Shown in pieces: positions 25,782 to 33,135 of a DNA stretch of 64,000 nucleotides. Origin of the DNA: an uncultured Acetatifactor sp. Lineage in GTDB: Bacteria > Bacillota > Clostridia > Lachnospirales > Lachnospiraceae. The translations under genes and the position numbers were made by a program. The notes under the pieces were generated by a model that saw only the letters and a program-made list of their open reading frames with translations, had not been told where the DNA came from and did no database searches. The DNA is taken from positions 1 through 64,000 of the forward strand of contig CAJUCE010000003.1 in the NCBI GenBank assembly GCA_910584865.1. The letters run 5' to 3'. Every line of letters begins with the position of its first letter. The stretch's first letter is position 1.

Positions 25782-26531
25782 TTATTTATAGTTGACGATC
25801 TTTCCGAAATCCGGCTTCAGGGAAGCGCCGCCCACCAATCCGCCGTCAATGTCAGCCTGCGCGAACAACTCTGCCGCGTTGGAAGCGGATACAGAGCCGC
25901 CGTACTGAATGCGGATGGCGGCCGCTGTCCCATCGTCATATATCTCGGCGATGCAGTCACGGATTGCCTTGCATACTTCCTCCGCCTGCTCTGTGGTAGC
26001 CACCTTGCCTGTGCCGATGGCCCAGATAGGCTCGTATGCGATAACTGCGGAAGCAGCCTGCTCAGCGCTTACGTTCAGGAACGCAATCTTGATCTGCTGA
26101 CGCACAAAGTCAATGGTCACACCCTGCTCTCTCTGGGTCAGAGTCTCGCCGCAGCATACAATGGGAGTGATGCCGTGCTCGAAAGCCTTCAGAACCTTCT
26201 TGTTGACGGTCTCGTCTGTCTCGGCAAAATATTCTCTTCTCTCGGAATGTCCGATGATCACATACTTCACGCCTGCATCCACCAGCATTGCGGGAGAAAT
26301 CTCGCCTGTATAGGCACCCTTCTCCTCAAAGTACATGTTCTCGGCACCGATATGGATATTGGTGCCTTTTACAGCCTCCATTGCGGGAATGATGTCAATG
26401 GCAGGTACGCAGAATACTACATCCACATCATCATTTACTACAAGGGGTTTTAACGTATTAACCAATTCTACTGCCTGACTGGGAGTCATATTCATCTTCC
26501 AGTTGCCGGCAATGATCTTCTTTCTTGCCAT
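25782..26531 (-). CDS. tpiA: triosephosphate isomerase
   Basis: Interconverts dihydroxyacetone phosphate and glyceraldehyde-3-phosphate. A 249-residue TIM barrel: GNWKMNMTPSQ with catalytic Lys near residue 12, His in IIGHSERREYF (about 96), Glu in AYEPIWAIGTGK (about 168), and the phosphate loop QYGGSVSASNA. It is the last gene of the gap-pgk-MazG-like-tpiA order and is followed by a strong terminator. GAGG precedes the start. Confidence 0.97.
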   Translation of the reverse strand: MARKKIIAGNWKMNMTPSQAVELVNTLKPLVVNDDVDVVFCVPAIDIIPAMEAVKGTNIHIGAENMYFEEKGAYTGEISPAMLVDAGVKYVIIGHSERREYFAETDETVNKKVLKAFEHGITPIVCCGETLTQREQGVTIDFVRQQIKIAFLNVSAEQAASAVIAYEPIWAIGTGKVATTEQAEEVCKAIRDCIAEIYDDGTAAAIRIQYGGSVSASNAAELFAQADIDGGLVGGASLKPDFGKIVNYK

Positions 26532-26561
26532 GATCTGAATCCTCTGTTTTCTCTTTGATTT

Positions 26562-26894
26562 TTAGTGCTTCCACCGGGTCATGTTTCTCTCAAACTTCTC
26601 CGTGTAGGCATGTTTCAGTTCTTCGGCGGTTATATCATAGCACAGCATGATGTCATTGTAATACATCATGACATCCGCCATTTCTTCCACCAGGTGGTTC
26701 CGCAGGCCGGCTTCCTCGATGGTCCTGTGATCTCCGTTTTTCTTTACGATGTCGATCACCTCGCCCACCTCCCCGATCATCCAGAGCAGTTTATTCTTAC
26801 CTGTCTCCGCATTGATGGGTTCCCAGGCGCCTTTGTAGTTCTCCTGGAGCTTTCGCTGCATTTCCAACATCTCGTTGATGGAAAAATCTGCCAT
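26562..26894 (-). CDS. MazG-like nucleotide pyrophosphohydrolase
   Basis: A 110-residue helical protein with both metal motifs intact: EVGEV and, after about 25 residues, EEMADVM. It belongs to the MazG-like/dUTPase superfamily hydrolysing (d)NTPs to NMP plus PPi; the substrate is not known. ATG at 26894 is chosen for its GGAGG at 6 bases. ATG at 26924 (with AAGGA) is an alternative. The longest frame, to 26990, would begin inside the tandem repeat and is rejected. It sits between pgk and tpiA, an unusual position in the glycolytic operon, 30 bases upstream of tpiA. Confidence 0.75.
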   Translation of the reverse strand: MADFSINEMLEMQRKLQENYKGAWEPINAETGKNKLLWMIGEVGEVIDIVKKNGDHRTIEEAGLRNHLVEEMADVMMYYNDIMLCYDITAEELKHAYTEKFERNMTRWKH

Positions 26895-26943
26895 GTCGAC
26901 CTCCGCTGTTTCTATATTTGTCATCGCCGATTCCTTATTTATC

Positions 26944-27162
26944 ATCCGCCGCCGCGACGCACGGCGTTGCGAGCCTATTGCATGGCTCATTGCCGTCTTT
27001 CTTATTTGTCATCCGCCGCCGCGACGCACGGCGTTGCGAGCCTATTGCATGGCTCATCGCCGTCTTTCTTATTTGTCATCCGCCGCCGCAACGCACGGCG
27101 TTGCGAGCCTATTGCATGGCTCATCGCCGTCTTTCTTATTTGTCATCCGCCGCCGCAACGCC
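26944..27162. repeat. 67-bp tandem repeat with two hairpins per unit, overlapping the pgk stop
   Basis: Near-identical units begin at 26944, 27011 and 27078, with the start of a fourth at 27145 inside the last codons of pgk; the period is exactly 67 bp. On the minus strand each unit contains GAGCC-8 bases-GGCTC and then CGCAACGC-CGT-GCG(T/C)(T/C)GCG, two stem-loops, followed by a copy of the end of pgk (codons for AAADDK and stop). Units differ by one or two bases. The array separates pgk from the MazG-like gene. It looks like local duplication of the pgk 3' end together with a hairpin element. Confidence 0.9.
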
Positions 27163-28359
27163 GGGAAGTACTTTGCCCTCGAGGAACTCCAGGGAAGCGC
27201 CGCCGCCGGTGGAGATGTGGCTCATCTTGTCGCCGAAGCCAAGCTGGTTTACAGCTGCCGCGGAATCACCGCCGCCGATGATGGTGGTAGCGTCGGTTTC
27301 TGCCAGGGCCTTGGCCACTGCGATGGTGCCTGCAGCCAGGGTAGGATTCTCGAATACGCCCATGGGCCCGTTCCAAACAACGGTCTTGGCGCTCTTCACA
27401 GCCTCGGCATACATTTCGGCGGTCTTGGGTCCGATATCACAGCCCTCTCTGTCAGCGGGCATTTCCTCTACGCCGTATACTTCCACTTCAATGGGAGCGT
27501 CGATGGGGTCGGGGAATGCAGCCACGGTCACAGAGTCAACGGGAAGCAACAGCTTCTTGCCCAGTTTCTCGGCCTTTGCAATCATTTCCTTGCAGTAATC
27601 GATCTTCTCATTGTCCACCAGGGAACGTCCGATCTCATAGCCCTGCGCCTTCAGGAAAGTATAAGCCATGCCTCCGCCGATGATCAGGGTATCGCACTTC
27701 TCAAGCAAGTTGGAAATAACGTTCAGCTTGTCCGCAACCTTTGCGCCGCCCAGAATGGCTACGAAAGGACGTACAGGATTCTCCACCGCGTTGCCCAGGA
27801 AATTGATTTCCTTCTGCATCAGGTATCCTACCGCATTCTCGCCGCCCTTTGCGGTGATGCACTTGGTAACGCCTTCCACGGAAGCATGGGCCCTGTGGGA
27901 GGAGCCGAATGCGTCGCATACGTACAGGTCAGCCAGGTCAGCCAGCTCTTTGCTGAACTCCTCGCCGTTCTTGGTCTCTTCCTTGCCGCGGAAACGGGTA
28001 TTCTGAAGCAGGACCACATCCCCTTCCTTCATGGCCTCCACAGCCTTGGTTGCAGCCTCGCCGGTTACGTTGTAATCGGAAACGAACACAACTTCCTTGC
28101 CCAGCTTCTCGGACAGTCTCTTTGCTACAGGAGCCAGGGACTCGCCTTCGTTGGGGCCATTCTTTACCTTGCCCAGGTGGGAGCACAGAATAACCTTGCC
28201 ACCGTCACCTATCAGCTTCTGGATGGTAGGCAGGGCAGCCACGATACGTGTCTCGTCTGTAATCTCGCCGTTCTTTAAAGGTACATTAAAATCGCACCTT
28301 ACCAGAACTCTCTTGCCCTTTGCGTTGATGTCGTCAACGGATTTCTTGTTCAAGCCCAT
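27136..28359 (-). CDS. pgk: phosphoglycerate kinase
   Basis: Transfers phosphate from 1,3-bisphosphoglycerate to ADP. The 407-residue protein shows RVLVRCDFNVPL near residue 20, ILCSHLGK, the hinge/nucleotide region WNGPMGVFE, and TIIGGGDSAAAV near the C-terminus. ATG at 28359 is preceded by GGAGG; an upstream ATG at 28383 adds eight unlikely residues. The last six codons plus stop (AAADDK) are repeated three more times downstream in the 67-bp array. It is the second gene of the glycolytic operon. Confidence 0.97.
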   Translation of the reverse strand: MGLNKKSVDDINAKGKRVLVRCDFNVPLKNGEITDETRIVAALPTIQKLIGDGGKVILCSHLGKVKNGPNEGESLAPVAKRLSEKLGKEVVFVSDYNVTGEAATKAVEAMKEGDVVLLQNTRFRGKEETKNGEEFSKELADLADLYVCDAFGSSHRAHASVEGVTKCITAKGGENAVGYLMQKEINFLGNAVENPVRPFVAILGGAKVADKLNVISNLLEKCDTLIIGGGMAYTFLKAQGYEIGRSLVDNEKIDYCKEMIAKAEKLGKKLLLPVDSVTVAAFPDPIDAPIEVEVYGVEEMPADREGCDIGPKTAEMYAEAVKSAKTVVWNGPMGVFENPTLAAGTIAVAKALAETDATTIIGGGDSAAAVNQLGFGDKMSHISTGGGASLEFLEGKVLPGVAAADDK

Positions 28360-28415
28360 TTCTTTCAATCCTCCATTTTTCAAAGTTTCTTTTCACATCT
28401 TATAATCCAAACTTT

Positions 28416-28452
28416 CCTTTTCGATGAAAAGGAGGCCCGGTCCAAAGACCGG
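28416..28452 (-). terminator. two small hairpins between gap and pgk
   Basis: CCGGTC/GACCGG around a 4-base loop (28437-28452) and CCTTTTC/GAAAAGG around GAT (28416-28432) lie in the 215-base gap-pgk spacer. They may attenuate, process or stabilise the gap transcript rather than end it, as the T-run is short. Confidence 0.4.
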
Positions 28453-28574
28453 ACCCCCTCAAGGTCGTCACTTGCGGCAGGACATCGCACAAAACAAATG
28501 CGTTTGCCTGCATCTTCCCTGCGAAATTCAGACGCTCCCAGGCATCACGGTAAAACCTGAGGCTTCCTCTCACA

Positions 28575-29588
28575 TTATGCCAGTTCGCTGAAATACTTGA
28601 TGGTACGAACCATCTGGGAAGTATAGCTGTTCTCATTGTCATACCATGAAACAACCTGTACCAGGGAGTTGCCGTCTTCCATCTTGGAAACCATAGTCTG
28701 GGTTGCATCAAAGATGGATCCGTAGGTGCTTCCTACAACGTCGGAAGAAACGATCTCGTCCTCATTATAAGCGAAGGACTCGGTAGCGGCAGCCTTCATA
28801 GCAGCATTGATGCCTTCCTTGGTAACCTCGCCCTTGACAACGGCTACCAGGATTGTGGTGGAGCCTGTGGGGGTGGGAACGCGCTGTGCAGAACCGATGA
28901 GCTTGCCGTTCAGCTCAGGGATAACAAGGCCGATAGCCTTGGCTGCGCCGGTGGAGTTGGGAACGATGTTGCATGCGCCTGCGCGGCTTCTTCTCAGGTC
29001 GCCCTTTCTCTGAGGTCCGTCAAGGATCATCTGATCGCCTGTGTAAGCATGAACGGTGGTCATGATACCGCTCTGGATAGCAGCGAAATCGTTCAGAGCC
29101 TTAGCCATGGGAGCCAGGCAATTGGTGGTGCAGGAAGCTGCGGAGATAACAGTATCCTCAGCCTTCAGGGTGTCATGGTTTACATTGTAAACGATGGTAG
29201 GAAGATCGTTTCCTGCAGGAGCAGAGATAACAACCTTACGTGCGCCGGCAGTGATATGTGCGCTTGCCTTCTCTTTGGAGGTATAGAAACCGGTACACTC
29301 CAGAACCACGTCTACCTTCAGCTCGCCCCAGGGAAGGTTCTTAGCGTCTGCTTCCTTGTAGATGGTGATGGTCTTGCCGTTCACGGTGATATTGTCCTCG
29401 CCTGCCACTACAGAATCAGCATATTTGTACTTGCCCTGTGAAGAGTCATACTTCAACAGATGAGCCAGCATCTTGGGGCTGGTCAAATCGTTGATTGCTA
29501 CTACCTCATACCCTTCAGCGTCAAACATCTGTCTGAATGCCAGACGGCCAATACGGCCAAAACCATTGATTGCTACTCTTACAGCCAT
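28575..29588 (-). CDS. gap: glyceraldehyde-3-phosphate dehydrogenase
   Basis: NAD-dependent oxidative phosphorylation of glyceraldehyde-3-phosphate. The 337-residue protein has the Rossmann motif INGFGRIGRLAFRQM at the N-terminus, the catalytic Cys in SAASCTTNCLAPMAKAL (about 155), and WYDNENSYTSQMVRT at the end. ATG at 29588 is preceded by AGGAGG; the longer frame to 29660 lacks conservation. It is the first gene of the glycolytic operon, with a consensus promoter at 29679-29707. Confidence 0.97.
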   Translation of the reverse strand: MAVRVAINGFGRIGRLAFRQMFDAEGYEVVAINDLTSPKMLAHLLKYDSSQGKYKYADSVVAGEDNITVNGKTITIYKEADAKNLPWGELKVDVVLECTGFYTSKEKASAHITAGARKVVISAPAGNDLPTIVYNVNHDTLKAEDTVISAASCTTNCLAPMAKALNDFAAIQSGIMTTVHAYTGDQMILDGPQRKGDLRRSRAGACNIVPNSTGAAKAIGLVIPELNGKLIGSAQRVPTPTGSTTILVAVVKGEVTKEGINAAMKAAATESFAYNEDEIVSSDVVGSTYGSIFDATQTMVSKMEDGNSLVQVVSWYDNENSYTSQMVRTIKYFSELA

Positions 29589-29678
29589 TTTTAGATTCCT
29601 CCTGATATTTTCTATTTTTCGGCAATCCCTGTCCATCTTGCGGACATGCCAGATTGTCAAACATTTATCAACAAGGAT

Positions 29679-29707
29679 ATTTTACCCAATTTCACCCGAT
29701 AATTCAA
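29679..29707 (-). promoter_or_regulatory. promoter of gap operon
   Basis: Minus strand TTGAAT (29702-29707), 17-base spacer, TAAAAT (29679-29684), giving a leader of about 85 bases. Confidence 0.6.
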
Positions 29708-30038
29708 GATGTAAATGAAAAATAATTGCCAACTTTTCCGAAATTTTACAGATTGTTTAGAAATTGCAGCATATTTATGATAGAATGTCCCTCCAAACTA
29801 TGCAACCCGCTCTCTATAACAGGAAACTGCATGAAATCCAATTGTATCCGAATACTTCTTTTATGCACTTTGCGGCGCCTTATTCCTCAGGTTTTCATAT
29901 TATGAATTTCCTGTCCTATGATATGCAGAATTTACCATTCTTCTTTCTCTATTTTACCCCCCAGACAAAAAGTCAAGAAAAAACTTCAATGAAGCGATAA
30001 TTTTCTGTCGATTCTATGTCGATCCTGTAAAATAATAA
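29708..30038. other. intergenic region between gap and the PHP phosphatase gene
   Basis: This AT-rich stretch between divergent genes has no credible gene. A 78-codon plus frame (29764-30000) has no ribosome site and a composition unlike protein. The string TTATGATAGAATGT occurs at about 29775 and again at about 30056. The second copy covers the -10 of the PHP promoter; the first may be a second, weaker promoter. Confidence 0.5.
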
Positions 30039-30067
30039 TTCACAAACAGTTTCACTTATGATAGAAT
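30039..30067 (+). promoter_or_regulatory. promoter of PHP phosphatase gene
   Basis: TTCACA (30039-30044), 17 bases, TAGAAT (30062-30067), 80 bases before the start codon. Confidence 0.5.
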
Positions 30068-30146
30068 GTGCCTATGCACTGCGATTATTAATTGATAAGC
30101 GGCTGCTTCGTTCTCCCCAAAAGGCCGCAAAAGAAAGGAACACAAC

Positions 30147-30965
30147 ATGCCGATTACAGCAGACTGCCATCTACACTCCTCCTTCTCAGGAGACTCGGAC
30201 ACTCCTATGGAGGACATGATTCAACAGGGGCTCAGACAGGGCCTGTCCACCCTTTGCTTTACGGAACATAATGATTTCGACTATCCTGTTTATCCTGATT
30301 TGCCGGAAAGTTATTTTCTCTTGAATACAGACTCCTACCTTTATGACCTAGCAAGCATGAAAGAGAAATACCAGGACAAAATTCGACTGCTGTTCGGGGT
30401 AGAACTGGGCCTGCAGCCTGAATGTATGCGGGCCAATGCCGTATACGCCAAATCCCACGAATTTGATTTCATTATAGGCTCCTCCCATATCTGCCATGGA
30501 AAGGACCCCTATTATCCGGGATTTTTCGAGGACTTGGGAAAAGAAGCCGCTATCCGGGAATATTTTGAATCTATCCTTGAGAATGCGAAAAAATTTTCGA
30601 ATTTTGATGTATACGGACACCTGGATTATGTGGTAAGATACGCACCCGGACAGGATGAAGGGTATGCCTATGAAACATACAGAGATATTTTAGACGAAAT
30701 TCTAAAGCTCCTGCTGGAAAAAGGGAAAGGAATCGAGCTGAACACCGGCGGCCTGAAGTCGGGCATGAAGGATTTCCACCCCTGTATGGAAGTGCTGAAA
30801 CGCTATCGAGAACTGGGCGGCGAGATTCTTACCGTCGGTTCCGACTCTCATGACACACAGCATATAGGAGAACATTTCAGCCGCGCTGCGGAAGTGCTGA
30901 CGGCATGCGGATTCCGGTATTATTGTGTTTTCGAGAAAAGGATAGCCCAATTCCACAAGTTATGA
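30147..30965 (+). CDS. PHP-domain histidinol-phosphatase family protein
   Basis: A 272-residue metal-dependent phosphatase of the HisJ/HisK type. The PHP motifs are all visible: DCHLHSSFSGD at residues 6-16, FTEHND near 38, the metal Glu in FGVELGLQPE, SSHICHG near 113, GHLDYVVRY near 153, and the final VGSDSHD near 232. The family dephosphorylates L-histidinol phosphate in many Firmicutes, but paralogues act on other substrates, and no his genes are adjacent. AAAGGA precedes the start. A terminator follows. Confidence 0.82.
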   Translation: MPITADCHLHSSFSGDSDTPMEDMIQQGLRQGLSTLCFTEHNDFDYPVYPDLPESYFLLNTDSYLYDLASMKEKYQDKIRLLFGVELGLQPECMRANAVYAKSHEFDFIIGSSHICHGKDPYYPGFFEDLGKEAAIREYFESILENAKKFSNFDVYGHLDYVVRYAPGQDEGYAYETYRDILDEILKLLLEKGKGIELNTGGLKSGMKDFHPCMEVLKRYRELGGEILTVGSDSHDTQHIGEHFSRAAEVLTACGFRYYCVFEKRIAQFHKL

Positions 30966-31027
30966 CTGTCGGCGCTGTATACAATGCTTCGGCGAATTCA
31001 AGGAATCGCTCCTCTGCCTACACCGCA

Positions 31028-31071
31028 AGAAAGCCCCGGCGTGCAGCCGGAGCTTTCTCTCTATTTCTTAT
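31028..31071 (+). terminator. rho-independent terminator after PHP gene
   Basis: AGAAAGC/GCTTTCT and CCGGC/GCCGG stack into one stem (31028-31058) with a 5-base loop and a one-base interior mismatch, followed by CTCTATTTCTT. Confidence 0.75.
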
Positions 31072-31202
31072 GAGGGGGGAGATAGTGATTTTCATCAACT
31101 ATCTGAAAACTATTTTACCTTCTAAATGTGTCCAAACTGTGTTTATATTCTAATATAACTCTAAAAAGTATAAATTAATTGATATGAAAATTTTAAAAAT
31201 TT

Positions 31203-31246
31203 GATCGGATACCTGCCTGGAAATAGCCAAGTCGCTCTTTCCGATC
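31203..31246 (-). terminator. terminator of the J-protein/hscC transcript
   Basis: GATCGGA pairs with TCCGATC across about 30 bases; the arm overlaps the hscC stop codon. On the minus strand AAATTTTTAAAATTTT follows. Confidence 0.5.
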
Positions 31247-32936
31247 ACTCCCACTCGTCGTCTTCCTCCAGAACCTCGGCCAGAGCCTCTCTGGCATCCC
31301 GGATTTCGTCATGGTCATCCCGCTTCAGCGAGGCCTCAAAGGCTGTTATGTAGCGGTCCAGTTTTTTACGCCGTTCACCCAGAGCCTCCTCATACATCCT
31401 TTCCGCCCTGGTCAGCACCAGCCGGTTCTCCTCGTAGTCCCTGGGCTGAATCTTCAGATAAGCCAGTTCCTCCATCCGTTTGCGTACCTCTTCCTCGGTC
31501 ATCTGATTATCCTGTCCTTTGATAATCATCTTCCGGCTCTCCCCGGTAGACACTACGCTCACCTCTACCTCCAGAAGGGAATTGATATCATAGGTATACG
31601 TCACGTCCACGGCCTCCTGGCCCTTGGGACCCTTGGGTATCTCAATCTCCAGTTCCCCCAGGAAAAGATTATTCCTGGCAAACCGACTCTCCCCCTGCAG
31701 TACTCTGACTCTTACCTTGGTCTGATTGTCCCTGGCAGTATAGAGCCGCTCCGTATGGCTGGCAGGGATAACGGTATTCCGCTCAATAATCGGGCAGAAC
31801 CTCCCGTCCTCATATTTTCCCTCATCATACTCCACAACCACTTCCGTGCCCAGGGTAAAGGAACAAACATCCGTAAGGATAACTTCCTTCACTTCCTCTC
31901 TGCGCTCCTTCATGGCAGCCTGAATCGCCGCCCCCAATGCCACGGTCTCATCCGGATTCATCCTGGTATCCGGAAACTTCCGAAACAGACGGATCAGGAA
32001 ATCCCGCACAATGGACAGCCTGGTGGCCCCGCCGATGAGCAGCACCTCGTCGATCTCCGAAAGCTTCAGCCCTGCATCCGCCAGACTCTTCTTCACCGGA
32101 TCCCGAATCTTCATCAGAAGCTCCTCACAGGCTTCCTCATATTCCTCATAAGTAATCTTCTGCTCCAAAGTCTCTTCCTTGTATAAAAAGCGGATAGTCA
32201 CCTGATCTGTATCATTGACGGCACATTTGGCCTTATCCGCCTCCCGAAACAACCTGGCCTGCTCCTTTTCCGATAGATTCTGCATCTGCAGTCTGGCCTT
32301 CTGCAGGAACAGTTTGGCCATCACTTCCGTGAAATCCTCGCCGCCCAGGTAATTATCTCCCGCCACAGCGCGGACTTCCAGAATATTGTGGTAGAGCTCC
32401 AGAATAGATACATCAAAGGTCCCGCCCCCTAAGTCAAAGACCAGGAAGCGAGTATCCTTCTCCTTGTCATATAGTCCGTATGCCACCGCGGCTGCCGTGG
32501 GCTCGGATATCATCCGCTCCACCTTCAGTCCTGCCAGTTCCCCGGCACGCTTGGTTGCCTTCCGCCGTTTGTCGTCAAAGTACGCAGGCACACTGATCAC
32601 GGCCTCGGTCACCTCCTGCCCCAGAAAACACTCCGCGTCCTCCTTCAGGGAGCGCAGCACCAGGCTGGAAAGCTCTTCCGGCCGAAAATGCTTTCCGCTT
32701 AAGACATAATCCCGCTCCGTTCCCATGTTCCTTTTGAAAGTCTGTGCTACCGTGTCAGGATACAGACTCATACGTTCTCTGGCTGTCTCTCCCACATAGA
32801 CATTACCTTCCGCATCTACACTGACGACAGAAGGGGTCAGACTTTTCCCCAATCTGTTGGGAATGATCTTCGGTCCCTCTTCCGTAAAATATGCGATTAA
32901 ACTGTTTGTTGTACCCAAGTCGATTCCTACTATCAT
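31245..32936 (-). CDS. hscC: HscC-type Hsp70 family chaperone
   Basis: A 563-residue Hsp70 homologue that binds unfolded or client peptides under ATP control. The ATPase domain shows VGIDLGTTNSLIAYF at the start, DLGGGTFDVSILE near 180, EPTAAAVAYGL, and LIGGATRLSIVRDFL near 315. The substrate-binding domain follows, but the C-terminal lid is shorter than in DnaK, as in HscC. ATG at 32936 follows GGAGG. A longer frame to 32981 is rejected because it begins before the ribosome site. It lies directly downstream of a J-domain/TPR gene on the same strand, a pairing expected for HscC, and is distinct from the dnaK-dnaJ-grpE operon. Confidence 0.88.
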   Translation of the reverse strand: MIVGIDLGTTNSLIAYFTEEGPKIIPNRLGKSLTPSVVSVDAEGNVYVGETARERMSLYPDTVAQTFKRNMGTERDYVLSGKHFRPEELSSLVLRSLKEDAECFLGQEVTEAVISVPAYFDDKRRKATKRAGELAGLKVERMISEPTAAAVAYGLYDKEKDTRFLVFDLGGGTFDVSILELYHNILEVRAVAGDNYLGGEDFTEVMAKLFLQKARLQMQNLSEKEQARLFREADKAKCAVNDTDQVTIRFLYKEETLEQKITYEEYEEACEELLMKIRDPVKKSLADAGLKLSEIDEVLLIGGATRLSIVRDFLIRLFRKFPDTRMNPDETVALGAAIQAAMKERREEVKEVILTDVCSFTLGTEVVVEYDEGKYEDGRFCPIIERNTVIPASHTERLYTARDNQTKVRVRVLQGESRFARNNLFLGELEIEIPKGPKGQEAVDVTYTYDINSLLEVEVSVVSTGESRKMIIKGQDNQMTEEEVRKRMEELAYLKIQPRDYEENRLVLTRAERMYEEALGERRKKLDRYITAFEASLKRDDHDEIRDAREALAEVLEEDDEWE

Positions 32937-33135
32937 GTTAACCTCCATGCCATTTGGACAGCATTTCTTTTTCGGGGCCATTCCTTATAAACCATGATAC
33001 ACTGATGTTTACAATATTCCCGCTGACTATCAGTATAACACAACTTCCCTCTCTGTTCACGAAAAACTTCAGATTGGCAAAAATTATCAGACACCCCTAT
33101 ATTAATCGTCTGGGAATGCCAAAATGAGCAAAAGC

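Noticed and set aside
26944..27162. CRISPR array
   Set aside because: Units are contiguous and almost identical, with no unique spacers and no cas genes nearby.
26875..28278. 467-codon plus-strand frame antisense to pgk and across the tandem repeat
   Set aside because: It is a shadow of pgk codon usage and of the repeat; it has no ribosome site, and the minus-strand pgk is certain.
29764..30000. 78-codon plus frame before the PHP gene
   Set aside because: No ribosome site, composition unlike a protein, and no recognisable motif.
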